Shown: positions 1 to 5,065 of the stretch, one piece after another
Numbering within the stretch: position 1 is the first letter of the stretch
Layout: each line of letters opens with the position of its first letter
Assembly: GCA_002358835.1 (NCBI GenBank)
Contig: DEPP01000039.1
Coordinates: forward strand, 1 to 5,355
Source of the DNA: Bacteroidales bacterium UBA3389
GTDB lineage: Bacteria; Bacteroidota; Bacteroidia; Bacteroidales; P3
Reading direction: 5' to 3'
Length of the DNA: 5,355 nucleotides
Position numbers and translations under genes: made by a program
The notes under the pieces: generated by a model
The model's database searches: none
What the model saw: the letters and a program-made list of their open reading frames with translations, nothing else
Told to the model about the DNA's origin: nothing

Positions 1-6
1 AGAAAA

Positions 7-24
7 TTAAAACAAAGATTCAGT
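7..24. repeat. Left copy of 18-bp direct repeat flanking the acyltransferase gene
   Basis: TTAAAACAAAGATTCAGT matches CTAAAACGAAGATTCAGT at 1208-1225 at 16 of 18 positions, in the same orientation. Similarity ends abruptly on both sides. The rest of 1-111, downstream of the acyltransferase stop, shows no gene I can support. The plus-strand open frame running through 1-345 lies mostly antisense to the acyltransferase and looks non-coding. Confidence 0.4.
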
Positions 25-111
25 AAATTGTTTCTTGATTTCGTCAAAGCGGGTATTTACGCCGATTCAACGGACCGAAACCGCGTTTTGCGTATGCAGG
101 CAATTCAAAAT

Positions 112-1098
112 TTACAGTCCTATTTTGGCAGAAAGTTTTTTGCTTACCTTTCGGAATATCTGTATAACGACTATCGAAAGCAAAAGGACAAGCGACAGTT
201 TCAAAATCCACGGCATAGCATTCCATTGATTCGGAAGAGTCGCTCCGAATATAAATATAAAATAACAATGTATGAGGTAAATTCCAAAGCTGATTCGTCC
301 TATGTAGTTAAGCATTCGTTCGACGGAGGTTTTGCCTTGCAGTAGATTTTCAAGTTTTGAGCTGAATGCTATTGCGATTATTCCAAACGAATAGAGGAAT
401 GATGAAGGTTTTATGCCGGCTCCGCCACTGCCGATGGAGATGTAGTATTTGGATTCAAGATATGAAAGCAACAATCCGCAAAGTGTCATAATTACATAGG
501 GGTATAATTTGTGGTTTCTTTGCTTTTGCTTTCCCAGATAAACTCCATAGGCAAAGAAAACGGTCCATAGCGGAAACAGACCTGCATATCTGACAAGCGG
601 AATGCTACGTTGCTGAATTTGGATAAGATAAGCTACGATTACAATGCTGACAAGTGATACTGTTGCATTGATAAGAAGGTGCTTTTTGTTCATTTTCTGG
701 TAATAAGGCAACAAAACATAGTATTGCATTATCAAAAGAATGAAATAGTATATGGAAAAGCCACATAGAAATAAGTTCAACAAGCCCTTAATCACACTTC
801 CCCCATTACATAAAGAGATAATAAGATAGGGAATCGACCAAATAAGGCACGGAAGATAGACTTTGGGGATTTGTTTTGAAAGAAAGGCTTTGTATTTTAT
901 CGTATCGGAAACATCTTTCTTTGCCATAAAGAAACCGCTGCAAGCTAGGAACAAAGGAACGGCACAATTGAGAATCTGCCTAACTATCAAAGAAAAGTCG
1001 TTTCCTGCTTTGAAAGTGTGTATTCCAACTACCATTATTACGGCTACTCCTCTGAGCAGCTCAAAATACGGATTCCTTTCAGGCGTTCTTTTAATCAT
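112..1098 (-). CDS. Membrane acyltransferase, acyltransferase-3 family
   Basis: This is an integral membrane protein of 328 residues that probably transfers an acyl (often acetyl) group to a cell-surface sugar or other extracytoplasmic acceptor; the substrate cannot be read from the sequence. The N-terminal ELLRGVAVIMVVGIHTF block contains the family's R-x10-H motif (R16 and H27). It is followed by PLFLACSGFFM (about 48-58) and the C-terminal SFGIYLIH block (His near 277). About ten hydrophobic segments span the protein, and the tail is basic. The length is near the family norm. An earlier in-frame ATG at 1203 would add 35 residues, but I prefer 1098. The family homology begins just after it, and a strong promoter sits at 1125-1155 inside the longer version. 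The gene is monocistronic as far as seen, and separated from the upstream vor operon by a terminator. Family assignment is firm and the acceptor is unknown. Confidence 0.85.
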   Translation of the reverse strand: MIKRTPERNPYFELLRGVAVIMVVGIHTFKAGNDFSLIVRQILNCAVPLFLACSGFFMAKKDVSDTIKYKAFLSKQIPKVYLPCLIWSIPYLIISLCNGGSVIKGLLNLFLCGFSIYYFILLIMQYYVLLPYYQKMNKKHLLINATVSLVSIVIVAYLIQIQQRSIPLVRYAGLFPLWTVFFAYGVYLGKQKQRNHKLYPYVIMTLCGLLLSYLESKYYISIGSGGAGIKPSSFLYSFGIIAIAFSSKLENLLQGKTSVERMLNYIGRISFGIYLIHCYFIFIFGATLPNQWNAMPWILKLSLVLLLSIVVIQIFRKVSKKLSAKIGL

Positions 1099-1124
1099 AA
1101 AATCAAATCTAAACTTTGAAAAAG

Positions 1125-1155
1125 CAAAGGTAGAAAAATCTGATAATCTTTCAAA
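1125..1155 (-). promoter_or_regulatory. Bacteroidetes-type promoter of the acyltransferase gene
   Basis: Read on the minus strand, TTTG (1155-1152) is followed after exactly 19 bp by TACCTTTG (1132-1125), a full match to the Bacteroidetes -33/-7 consensus (TTTG, about 19-21 bp, TAnnTTTG). Transcription would start a few bases downstream. That leaves a leader of roughly 20 nt before the ATG at 1098 and excludes the upstream ATG at 1203. Confidence 0.7.
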
Positions 1156-1207
1156 CCAAAATCCTCTCTTTTTCCGTTTTAATTCTCCGAAATCAGATTT
1201 CAATTTT

Positions 1208-1225
1208 CTAAAACGAAGATTCAGT
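1208..1225. repeat. Right copy of 18-bp direct repeat flanking the acyltransferase gene
   Basis: This is the partner of 7-24, with 16 of 18 identical bases, 1201 bp away. The two copies bracket the acyltransferase gene together with its promoter. They may be the footprint of an insertion or duplication, or coincidence in AT-rich sequence. Confidence 0.4.
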
Positions 1226-1252
1226 TTGCGAGTAGAGAGTTTGCGAGCAACT
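1223..1252. repeat. Short tandem duplication of about 15 bp
   Basis: AGTTTGCGAG occurs at 1223-1232 and again at 1238-1247, giving a 15-bp period. It overlaps the end of the 1208-1225 repeat and lies just beyond the vor terminator. No function is evident. Confidence 0.4.
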
Positions 1253-1253
1253 A

Positions 1254-1297
1254 ATTAAAAAATAAGTCCGTTGCTTTTTTTCGCAACGGACTTATTT
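1254..1297 (-). terminator. Intrinsic terminator of the vor operon
   Basis: A perfect 15-bp inverted repeat (1260-1274 with 1283-1297) encloses an 8-base loop and contains the GC-rich core GTCCGTTGC/GCAACGGAC. On the minus strand the stem runs directly into a T tract (TTATTTTTTAATTAG). It lies 30 bp past the stop codon of the last vor gene, so it should end the operon before the acyltransferase promoter. Confidence 0.85.
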
Positions 1298-1327
1298 CGA
1301 TATATGCTTATTCTGATTCTTTAATTC

Positions 1328-1879
1328 TTAAAGCACATTCACACCTTCAACCAATTCTTTTCCTTTTGCAACTGCATCAAGGTTGGTTGGTATCAATTTA
1401 TGGTGTCTTTCAGGAAGTGAGTGTTTCAATCCCTCTTCGATATACTGCTCTGTAACAACCGGTTTTATCTTCAAGAATCCACCAAGCACCATCATATTGA
1501 ATACTTTTGCCATTCCCATTTCAACACTCTTTTCTGTAGCTGGGATTTTGTAAACATTGATGTCTTTTCTTGTTGGAGGGTTGATGATTCCGTTTGGATC
1601 GTATATCAACAATCCGCCAGGTTTAACACTGTTTTCAAATTTGTCCAATGATTGTTGGTTAAGTATGATTGCGGTATCAAATTGGCTGATGATTGGTGAA
1701 GATATTCTTTCGTCAGATATGATAACTGATACGTTAGCTGTACCTCCACGCATTTCAGGACCGTATGATGGCATCCAACTTACTTCTTTTCCTTGCATTG
1801 CTCCTGAGTAAGCAAGTATTTTACCCATAGATAAAACTCCTTGTCCTCCGAAACCTGCGATTATTATTTCTTCTGTCAT
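1328..1879 (-). CDS. vorC: 2-oxoacid:ferredoxin oxidoreductase, gamma subunit
   Basis: This is the gamma subunit (183 residues) of a cytoplasmic four-subunit enzyme that converts a 2-oxoacid and CoA to acyl-CoA and CO2 and reduces ferredoxin. The whole protein is one pyruvate/ketoisovalerate oxidoreductase catalytic domain (POR type). The N-terminus carries the glycine-rich loop GFGGQG (9-14), and SYGPEMRGG follows at 38-46; both are hallmarks of gamma subunits, which help form the CoA-side part of the active site. Length is typical for a stand-alone gamma. It is the last gene of the operon, 22 bp after the beta gene and 30 bp before the terminator. Its start is preceded by an A-rich leader rather than a Shine-Dalgarno. 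Family assignment is secure. Whether the complex is Vor (branched-chain) or Kor (2-oxoglutarate) is less so. Confidence 0.9.
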   Translation of the reverse strand: MTEEIIIAGFGGQGVLSMGKILAYSGAMQGKEVSWMPSYGPEMRGGTANVSVIISDERISSPIISQFDTAIILNQQSLDKFENSVKPGGLLIYDPNGIINPPTRKDINVYKIPATEKSVEMGMAKVFNMMVLGGFLKIKPVVTEQYIEEGLKHSLPERHHKLIPTNLDAVAKGKELVEGVNVL

Positions 1880-1896
1880 TGTTGTATGTTTTTTAT
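1880..1896 (-). promoter_or_regulatory. A-rich translation initiation leader of vorC
   Basis: ATAAAAAAC followed by 8 nt and ATG. The same core precedes vorD and vorB at nearly the same spacing. There is no Shine-Dalgarno. Confidence 0.45.
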
Positions 1897-1901
1897 ATGG
1901 G

Positions 1902-2729
1902 TTATTTTACAGATTTCAACTCTCTGATTACTTTACTATCTTCAGGGTTGTATTCTCTTACGATTTGTCCTTCCAATTTTATGTCACCCAATACATATTT
2001 AGGGAACATGTTTTGACGCATCCACTCGTTAGCTTGAACAGGTGTCATCTTCCATCCTGAGTTACATGTTGATACGAACTCAATGAATTGTGTTCCTTTT
2101 TTAGCTGCTTGGTTTTCGAACGCTTTTCTAACTGCTGCTTTAGCCTTTCTAACGTCTGCAGCTGTTGAAGCACTTTGACGAGTTACATAATATGTACCAG
2201 GAAGTTGTGCTACCAACTCGGTAATTTGTAATGGCCAACCATTCAAGTCCACTCTACGTCCGTAAGGTGTGGTTGCAGATGGCATACCTACCAATGTAGT
2301 CGGTGCCATTTGTCCTCCAGTCATACCATATATCGCATTGTTCACAAAGAATATTATGATATTTTCACCACGGTTGCAAGCGTGAATTGTTTCTGCTGTA
2401 CCAATTGCTGCCAAGTCTCCATCACCTTGATAAGTGAAAGTATGGTGATTTGGGTGTAGTCTTTGAATTGCTGAAGCAAGGGCAGGTGCTCTACCGTGTG
2501 CTGCTTCTACAAAATCTACATTAAAATAATTGTACGCCAATACTGAACATCCAACAGGTGCAATACCGATTGCTTTGTCTTGGATGCCCATTTCTTCTAT
2601 AACCTCTGCTATTATTCTGTGAATTGTTCCGTGAGGACAACCAGGACAATAGTGCATAATTGCATCGGTAAGAACATCTGTTTTTTTGTAAACAAGATTT
2701 TCTGGTTTTACTATTTCTTCGTTAAACAT
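1902..2729 (-). CDS. vorA: 2-oxoacid:ferredoxin oxidoreductase, TPP-binding beta subunit
   Basis: This is the thiamine-pyrophosphate subunit (275 residues) of the complex, where the 2-oxoacid is decarboxylated. The thiamine/Mg signature is intact: GDGDLAAIG at 102-110 followed by the NN pair at 130-131 in NNAIYGMTGGQ. Upstream, CPGC (28-31) and HGRAPALASA (78-87) are typical of beta subunits of the Vor/Kor/Por group. Length fits the short form of beta found in four-subunit enzymes. It starts only 4 bp after the vorB stop, suggesting translational coupling. The AAGGG in the last codons of vorB is the only Shine-Dalgarno-like sequence near a start in this operon. Subunit letters differ between naming schemes (some call this protein VorB or KorB), so the symbol should be read loosely. 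Substrate specificity is inferred. Confidence 0.92.
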   Translation of the reverse strand: MFNEEIVKPENLVYKKTDVLTDAIMHYCPGCPHGTIHRIIAEVIEEMGIQDKAIGIAPVGCSVLAYNYFNVDFVEAAHGRAPALASAIQRLHPNHHTFTYQGDGDLAAIGTAETIHACNRGENIIIFFVNNAIYGMTGGQMAPTTLVGMPSATTPYGRRVDLNGWPLQITELVAQLPGTYYVTRQSASTAADVRKAKAAVRKAFENQAAKKGTQFIEFVSTCNSGWKMTPVQANEWMRQNMFPKYVLGDIKLEGQIVREYNPEDSKVIRELKSVK

Positions 2730-2733
2730 AATC

Positions 2734-3819
2734 TTAGCCCTTAATTAATTTGTTTTCCAATGCTTCTACAACTTCTTGTGGAGTAGGTATTATACCACCA
2801 TAACGTCCGAAGTACTCTACTGGACATTTGAATTCAGAAGCAAGTTTTACGTCATATACCATTTGACCTGCTGACATTTCAACAGTAAGGATTCCTTTAA
2901 CTCTTTGTGCCAATGCTTTGATTGGTTGAGTAGGGAATGGGAACAAAGTGATTGGTCTTAACAAACCTACCTTTATACCTTTATCTCTTGCAAGTTGAAC
3001 TGCTTTGTGAGCGATACGAGCACAAGAACCGTATGCTACAAATACATAATCAGCATCCTCGCACATTATTTCTTCATACAAAGTATCATTCTTTTCCATT
3101 TCACGATACTTAGCTTGGAAACGATGGTTGTTTTTCTCTTGTTTAGATGAATCAAGCTCCAAAGAAGTAACTATGTTGTGGTCTCTGTGAGCCGGTTTTC
3201 CAAATGCAGCCCATGGAGCGTTCTTTGCAATTTCTTCATCTGTCCAACGAGGAACATAATCTCCAACATAAACTTTCTCCATTACTTGTCCGATAGCTCC
3301 ATCGGAAAGAATCATAACTGGATTTCTGTATTTGAATGCTATATCCCAAGCCTTGAACACGAAATCGTACATTTCTTGAACGCTTGCTGGTGCAAGAGTG
3401 TACAATTGATAGTCTCCGTGTCCACCACCCTTTACAGTTTGGAAATAATCTGCTTGTGAAGGTTGGATAGTACCCAAACCAGGACCACCTCTCATAACAT
3501 TAACAAGCAAACATGGTAGTTCTGCTCCTGCAAGATAAGTAACACCTTCCTGCATCAAAGACATTCCAGGAGAAGATGAAGATGTCATAACTTTTTTACC
3601 TGTTGCAGCACCACCATATACCATATTGATTGAGGCAACTTCACTTTCTGCCTGTAAAACGACCATACCGGTTTTTTCCCATGGCATTTCAGCCATCAAA
3701 TGTTCCATAACCTCAGATTGTGGAGTGATAGGATATCCGAAATAGCCGTCACAACCGGAGCGAATTGCGGCTTCCGCAATTGCTTCGTTACCTTTCATTA
3801 ATTTTAACTCTTTTGCCAT
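2734..3819 (-). CDS. vorB: 2-oxoacid:ferredoxin oxidoreductase, alpha subunit (3-methyl-2-oxobutanoate type)
   Basis: This is the alpha subunit (361 residues), which joins beta to bind TPP and the 2-oxoacid. Its N-terminal half is a pyruvate:ferredoxin oxidoreductase pyrimidine-binding domain with GYPITPQSE (28-36), QAESEVASI (56-64) and TSSSSPGMSLMQEG (79-92). The Thr in YPITP and the Glu in QAESE correspond to positions that contact substrate and TPP in pyruvate:ferredoxin oxidoreductase. The C-terminal part (about 255-355) looks like the transketolase-C-like domain II, including RPITLFPFPTQPI. Length matches stand-alone alpha subunits annotated as VorB in Bacteroidetes, and not the longer gamma-alpha fusion common for KorA there, which favours a branched-chain 2-oxoacid substrate. 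The gene lies 19 bp after the ferredoxin subunit gene and 4 bp before beta. The specificity call is moderate; the family call is firm. Confidence 0.92.
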   Translation of the reverse strand: MAKELKLMKGNEAIAEAAIRSGCDGYFGYPITPQSEVMEHLMAEMPWEKTGMVVLQAESEVASINMVYGGAATGKKVMTSSSSPGMSLMQEGVTYLAGAELPCLLVNVMRGGPGLGTIQPSQADYFQTVKGGGHGDYQLYTLAPASVQEMYDFVFKAWDIAFKYRNPVMILSDGAIGQVMEKVYVGDYVPRWTDEEIAKNAPWAAFGKPAHRDHNIVTSLELDSSKQEKNNHRFQAKYREMEKNDTLYEEIMCEDADYVFVAYGSCARIAHKAVQLARDKGIKVGLLRPITLFPFPTQPIKALAQRVKGILTVEMSAGQMVYDVKLASEFKCPVEYFGRYGGIIPTPQEVVEALENKLIKG

Positions 3820-3838
3820 TTCTTATAAAGTTTTTTAT
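3820..3838 (-). promoter_or_regulatory. A-rich translation initiation leader of vorB
   Basis: ATAAAAAAC followed by 10 nt and ATG, filling the whole 19-bp gap after vorD. The core is shared with the leaders of vorD and vorC. There is no Shine-Dalgarno. Confidence 0.45.
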
Positions 3839-4057
3839 TTATAACTTTGCTTTGTAAACTGTTATAACACCATCAGGACATACCATGCCACAAGACGCAC
3901 AACCGATGCAGTCACCGTTTACCATTTCGGCATAATTATAACCTTTTACATTTACATTTTTTGATAGAGCGATAACTTGTTTTGGACATACAGAAACGCA
4001 TACTCCGCAACCTTTACAACGCTCAACATCAATTACAATTGCTCCTTTTATTGCCAT
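3839..4057 (-). CDS. vorD: 2-oxoacid:ferredoxin oxidoreductase, ferredoxin-like delta subunit (2x[4Fe-4S])
   Basis: This small iron-sulfur protein (72 residues) relays electrons from the catalytic subunits to soluble ferredoxin. Two complete [4Fe-4S] motifs are visible: CxxCxxCxxxCP at Cys14, 17, 20 and 24, and again at Cys50, 53, 56 and 60. All eight ligands are present. The two clusters are separated by a 25-residue linker, a little longer than in the smallest bacterial ferredoxins, as is usual for delta subunits. The first gene of a four-gene operon with alpha, beta and gamma directly downstream, it is better read as the complex's own delta subunit than as a free ferredoxin. The start at 4057 gives a compact MAIKGAIVIDVERCKGCG N-terminus and is preceded by an A-rich leader. 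The promoter lies at 4103-4133. Confidence 0.92.
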   Translation of the reverse strand: MAIKGAIVIDVERCKGCGVCVSVCPKQVIALSKNVNVKGYNYAEMVNGDCIGCASCGMVCPDGVITVYKAKL

Positions 4058-4075
4058 TGCTTATATGTTTTTTAA
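4058..4075 (-). promoter_or_regulatory. A-rich translation initiation leader of vorD
   Basis: TTAAAAAAC followed by 9 nt and ATG. The core is the same as in front of vorB and vorC. There is no Shine-Dalgarno. Confidence 0.45.
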
Positions 4076-4102
4076 TGAATAAAATAATTATATTTCAGTC
4101 TC

Positions 4103-4133
4103 CAAAATTATAACTTTATTTCCAATTGACAAA
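4103..4133 (-). promoter_or_regulatory. Promoter of the vorDBAC operon
   Basis: On the minus strand, TTTG (4133-4130) is followed after 19 bp by TAATTTTG (4110-4103), matching the Bacteroidetes -33/-7 consensus in both elements and spacing. A start a few bases downstream gives a leader of about 40 nt before vorD. No other promoter-like element is evident inside the tightly spaced operon. Confidence 0.65.
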
Positions 4134-4137
4134 ACGA

Positions 4138-4170
4138 TTTCAAACTTAATTTGCAAAAATCCTATTTTTG
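4138..4170 (+). promoter_or_regulatory. Candidate promoter of the superoxide dismutase gene
   Basis: TATTTTTG (4163-4170) fits the -7 consensus TAnnTTTG. The -33 element is weak: TTTC at 4138-4141, 21 bp upstream. It lies 55 bp before the sod ATG and diverges from the vor promoter. In such AT-rich sequence a chance match is possible. Confidence 0.4.
4154..4170. repeat. Small perfect inverted repeat overlapping the sod -7 element
   Basis: CAAAAAT-CCT-ATTTTTG is a 7-bp perfect dyad with a 3-bp centre. Its right half is most of the predicted sod -7 element, so it could be an operator. It is A/T-rich and may be fortuitous. Confidence 0.3.
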
Positions 4171-4225
4171 AACAATAATTTACTCTATTTGTTTTTAAGA
4201 TAAAATCATTTTAAAATTAATAAAT

Positions 4226-4825
4226 ATGAAAAAAATTGAATTACCGAAATTAAATTATCAGCTCAATGCGTTAGAACCTTACATTAGTCAAAAAACATTA
4301 GAATTTCATTATTTGAAACATCATCAAACCTATGTTGATAAATTGAATTCTCTTATTGAAAACACAGAGTTTGAAGCTAAAAGTTTAGAACAAATTATCA
4401 AAAATTCTAAGGGAGCAATATTTAATAATGCAGCACAAGTATGGAATCATACATTTTATTGGAATTCTTTTTCTTTTAGGAGAAATACTAAGCCAACCCA
4501 ATTGCTTGAAGAACTTATTAATCAGAAGTTTGGAGGTATAGATGCTTTTAAACAAGAATTTACAAACCAAGCATTAAACCTTTTTGGAAGTGGTTGGGTA
4601 TGGCTTGTTCAAAATGAAGAAGAACGATTAGAAATTTTATCTTTACCAAATGCAGAAAATCCTATAACGCAAAATAAAAAACCGCTTTTAGTCTGTGATG
4701 TATGGGAACATGCTTATTATCTTGATAAACAAAACAGAAGAGCAGATTATGTAAAAGATTTTTGGCAAATTGTTGATTGGCAAAAAATCTCAGAAAGATT
4801 ACATATTTCTTTTTTTTATTTTTAA
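4226..4825 (+). CDS. sodB: Superoxide dismutase, iron type (Fe/Mn family)
   Basis: This enzyme (199 residues) dismutates superoxide to oxygen and hydrogen peroxide. No signal peptide is seen, so it should be cytoplasmic. All four metal ligands are recognisable: His28 (FHYLKHHQTY), His75 (NHTFYW), and Asp158 and His162 (DVWEHAYY). Gln71 in NNAAQVWNH sits where iron enzymes carry the active-site glutamine, and GSGWVWLV (121-128) is present, so Fe or cambialistic metal use is more likely than strict Mn. Two oddities stand out. Lys168 replaces the Tyr usual in the DVWEHAYYLDY block. The C-terminus HISFFYF extends a few residues beyond the typical end and is encoded by a T-rich run. The gene is clearly more A+T-rich than its neighbours. 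It is divergent from vorDBAC and upstream of nifJ in the same direction. The start is preceded by an A/T-rich leader without Shine-Dalgarno. Family is certain; metal preference is inferred. Confidence 0.95.
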   Translation: MKKIELPKLNYQLNALEPYISQKTLEFHYLKHHQTYVDKLNSLIENTEFEAKSLEQIIKNSKGAIFNNAAQVWNHTFYWNSFSFRRNTKPTQLLEELINQKFGGIDAFKQEFTNQALNLFGSGWVWLVQNEEERLEILSLPNAENPITQNKKPLLVCDVWEHAYYLDKQNRRADYVKDFWQIVDWQKISERLHISFFYF

Positions 4826-4881
4826 TTTTTTTTCTTAATATATAAATTCTCTATACTCTTTAATATATATTATTTATACAC

Positions 4882-4961
4882 TTACCAAAACGGGATATAC
4901 GATATGCCATAATGATACATAATTTTCAAAGAATGGGATAAGAAATATGCTGTTTTGGTAA
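4882..4961. repeat. Long imperfect inverted repeat between sodB and nifJ
   Basis: The arms 4882-4898 and 4945-4961 pair over 17 positions with one G-T wobble and one mismatch; the outer 10 bp (TTACCAAAAC/GTTTTGGTAA) are perfect. The spacer is 46 bp. It is not followed by a clear T tract, so it is a poor classical terminator. It may be a 3' structure of the sodB transcript, a regulator site, or a small MITE-like repeat. The rest of 4826-5013 is AT-rich with nothing else supportable. Confidence 0.5.
4892..4950. repeat. Pair of GGGATAnnnnATATGC direct repeats, 43 bp apart
   Basis: GGGATA-TACG-ATATGC (4892-4907) and GGGATA-AGAA-ATATGC (4935-4950) share all twelve outer bases, with only the central four differing. 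The 43-bp spacing is close to four helical turns. They lie about 65-120 bp upstream of the nifJ -7 element and overlap the 4882-4961 inverted repeat. They could be binding sites for a regulator of nifJ; this is inference. Confidence 0.4.
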
Positions 4962-5013
4962 ATTCTTTTAAAGAAATAATTTAATGAATTAAAGAATATT
5001 CAAAATTTTACTG

Positions 5014-5021
5014 TACCTTTG
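5014..5021 (+). promoter_or_regulatory. -7 element of the nifJ promoter
   Basis: TACCTTTG, followed by CA, is an exact Bacteroidetes -7 element and is identical to that of the acyltransferase promoter. No convincing TTG-type -33 element is seen at 19-21 bp upstream, so expression may depend on an activator. The predicted leader to the ATG at 5066 is about 40 nt. Confidence 0.6.
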
Positions 5022-5065
5022 CAGTTTGTAGAGAAATAATTGTTTTAAATTTAAATAATACAGCA

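Noticed and set aside
1..345. Plus-strand open frame at the left edge as a partial gene
   Set aside because: Most of it is antisense to the well-supported acyltransferase C-terminus, it has no recognisable family features, and its only internal start near the left end is a TTG at 28.
1099..1203. N-terminal 35-residue extension of the acyltransferase
   Set aside because: The promoter elements lie inside it and the family homology starts after the ATG at 1098.
863..1258. Plus-strand open frame opposite the acyltransferase N-terminus
   Set aside because: It is the reverse complement of a gene with clear family motifs, and its translation shows no domain of its own.
2734..3819. Alpha subunit as 2-oxoglutarate:ferredoxin oxidoreductase (KorA) or indolepyruvate oxidoreductase
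   Set aside because: KorA in Bacteroidetes is usually a longer gamma-alpha fusion, and IorA is larger with its own ferredoxin domain. The length and separate subunits fit the Vor type better, although 2-oxoglutarate activity cannot be excluded.
3839..4057. Free-standing housekeeping ferredoxin
   Set aside because: It is the first gene of an operon directly followed by alpha, beta and gamma subunits, and four-subunit enzymes of this group carry exactly such a delta subunit.
4786..4838. Intrinsic terminator directly after sodB
   Set aside because: The T-rich run is present, but the only preceding hairpin (AATCT/AGATT, 4786-4800) has five weak base pairs and lies within the coding end.
4834..4872. 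AT-rich TAATATATA repeats after sodB as an origin or regulatory array
   Set aside because: It is low-complexity sequence with only loose matches, no regular period and no origin-type boxes.
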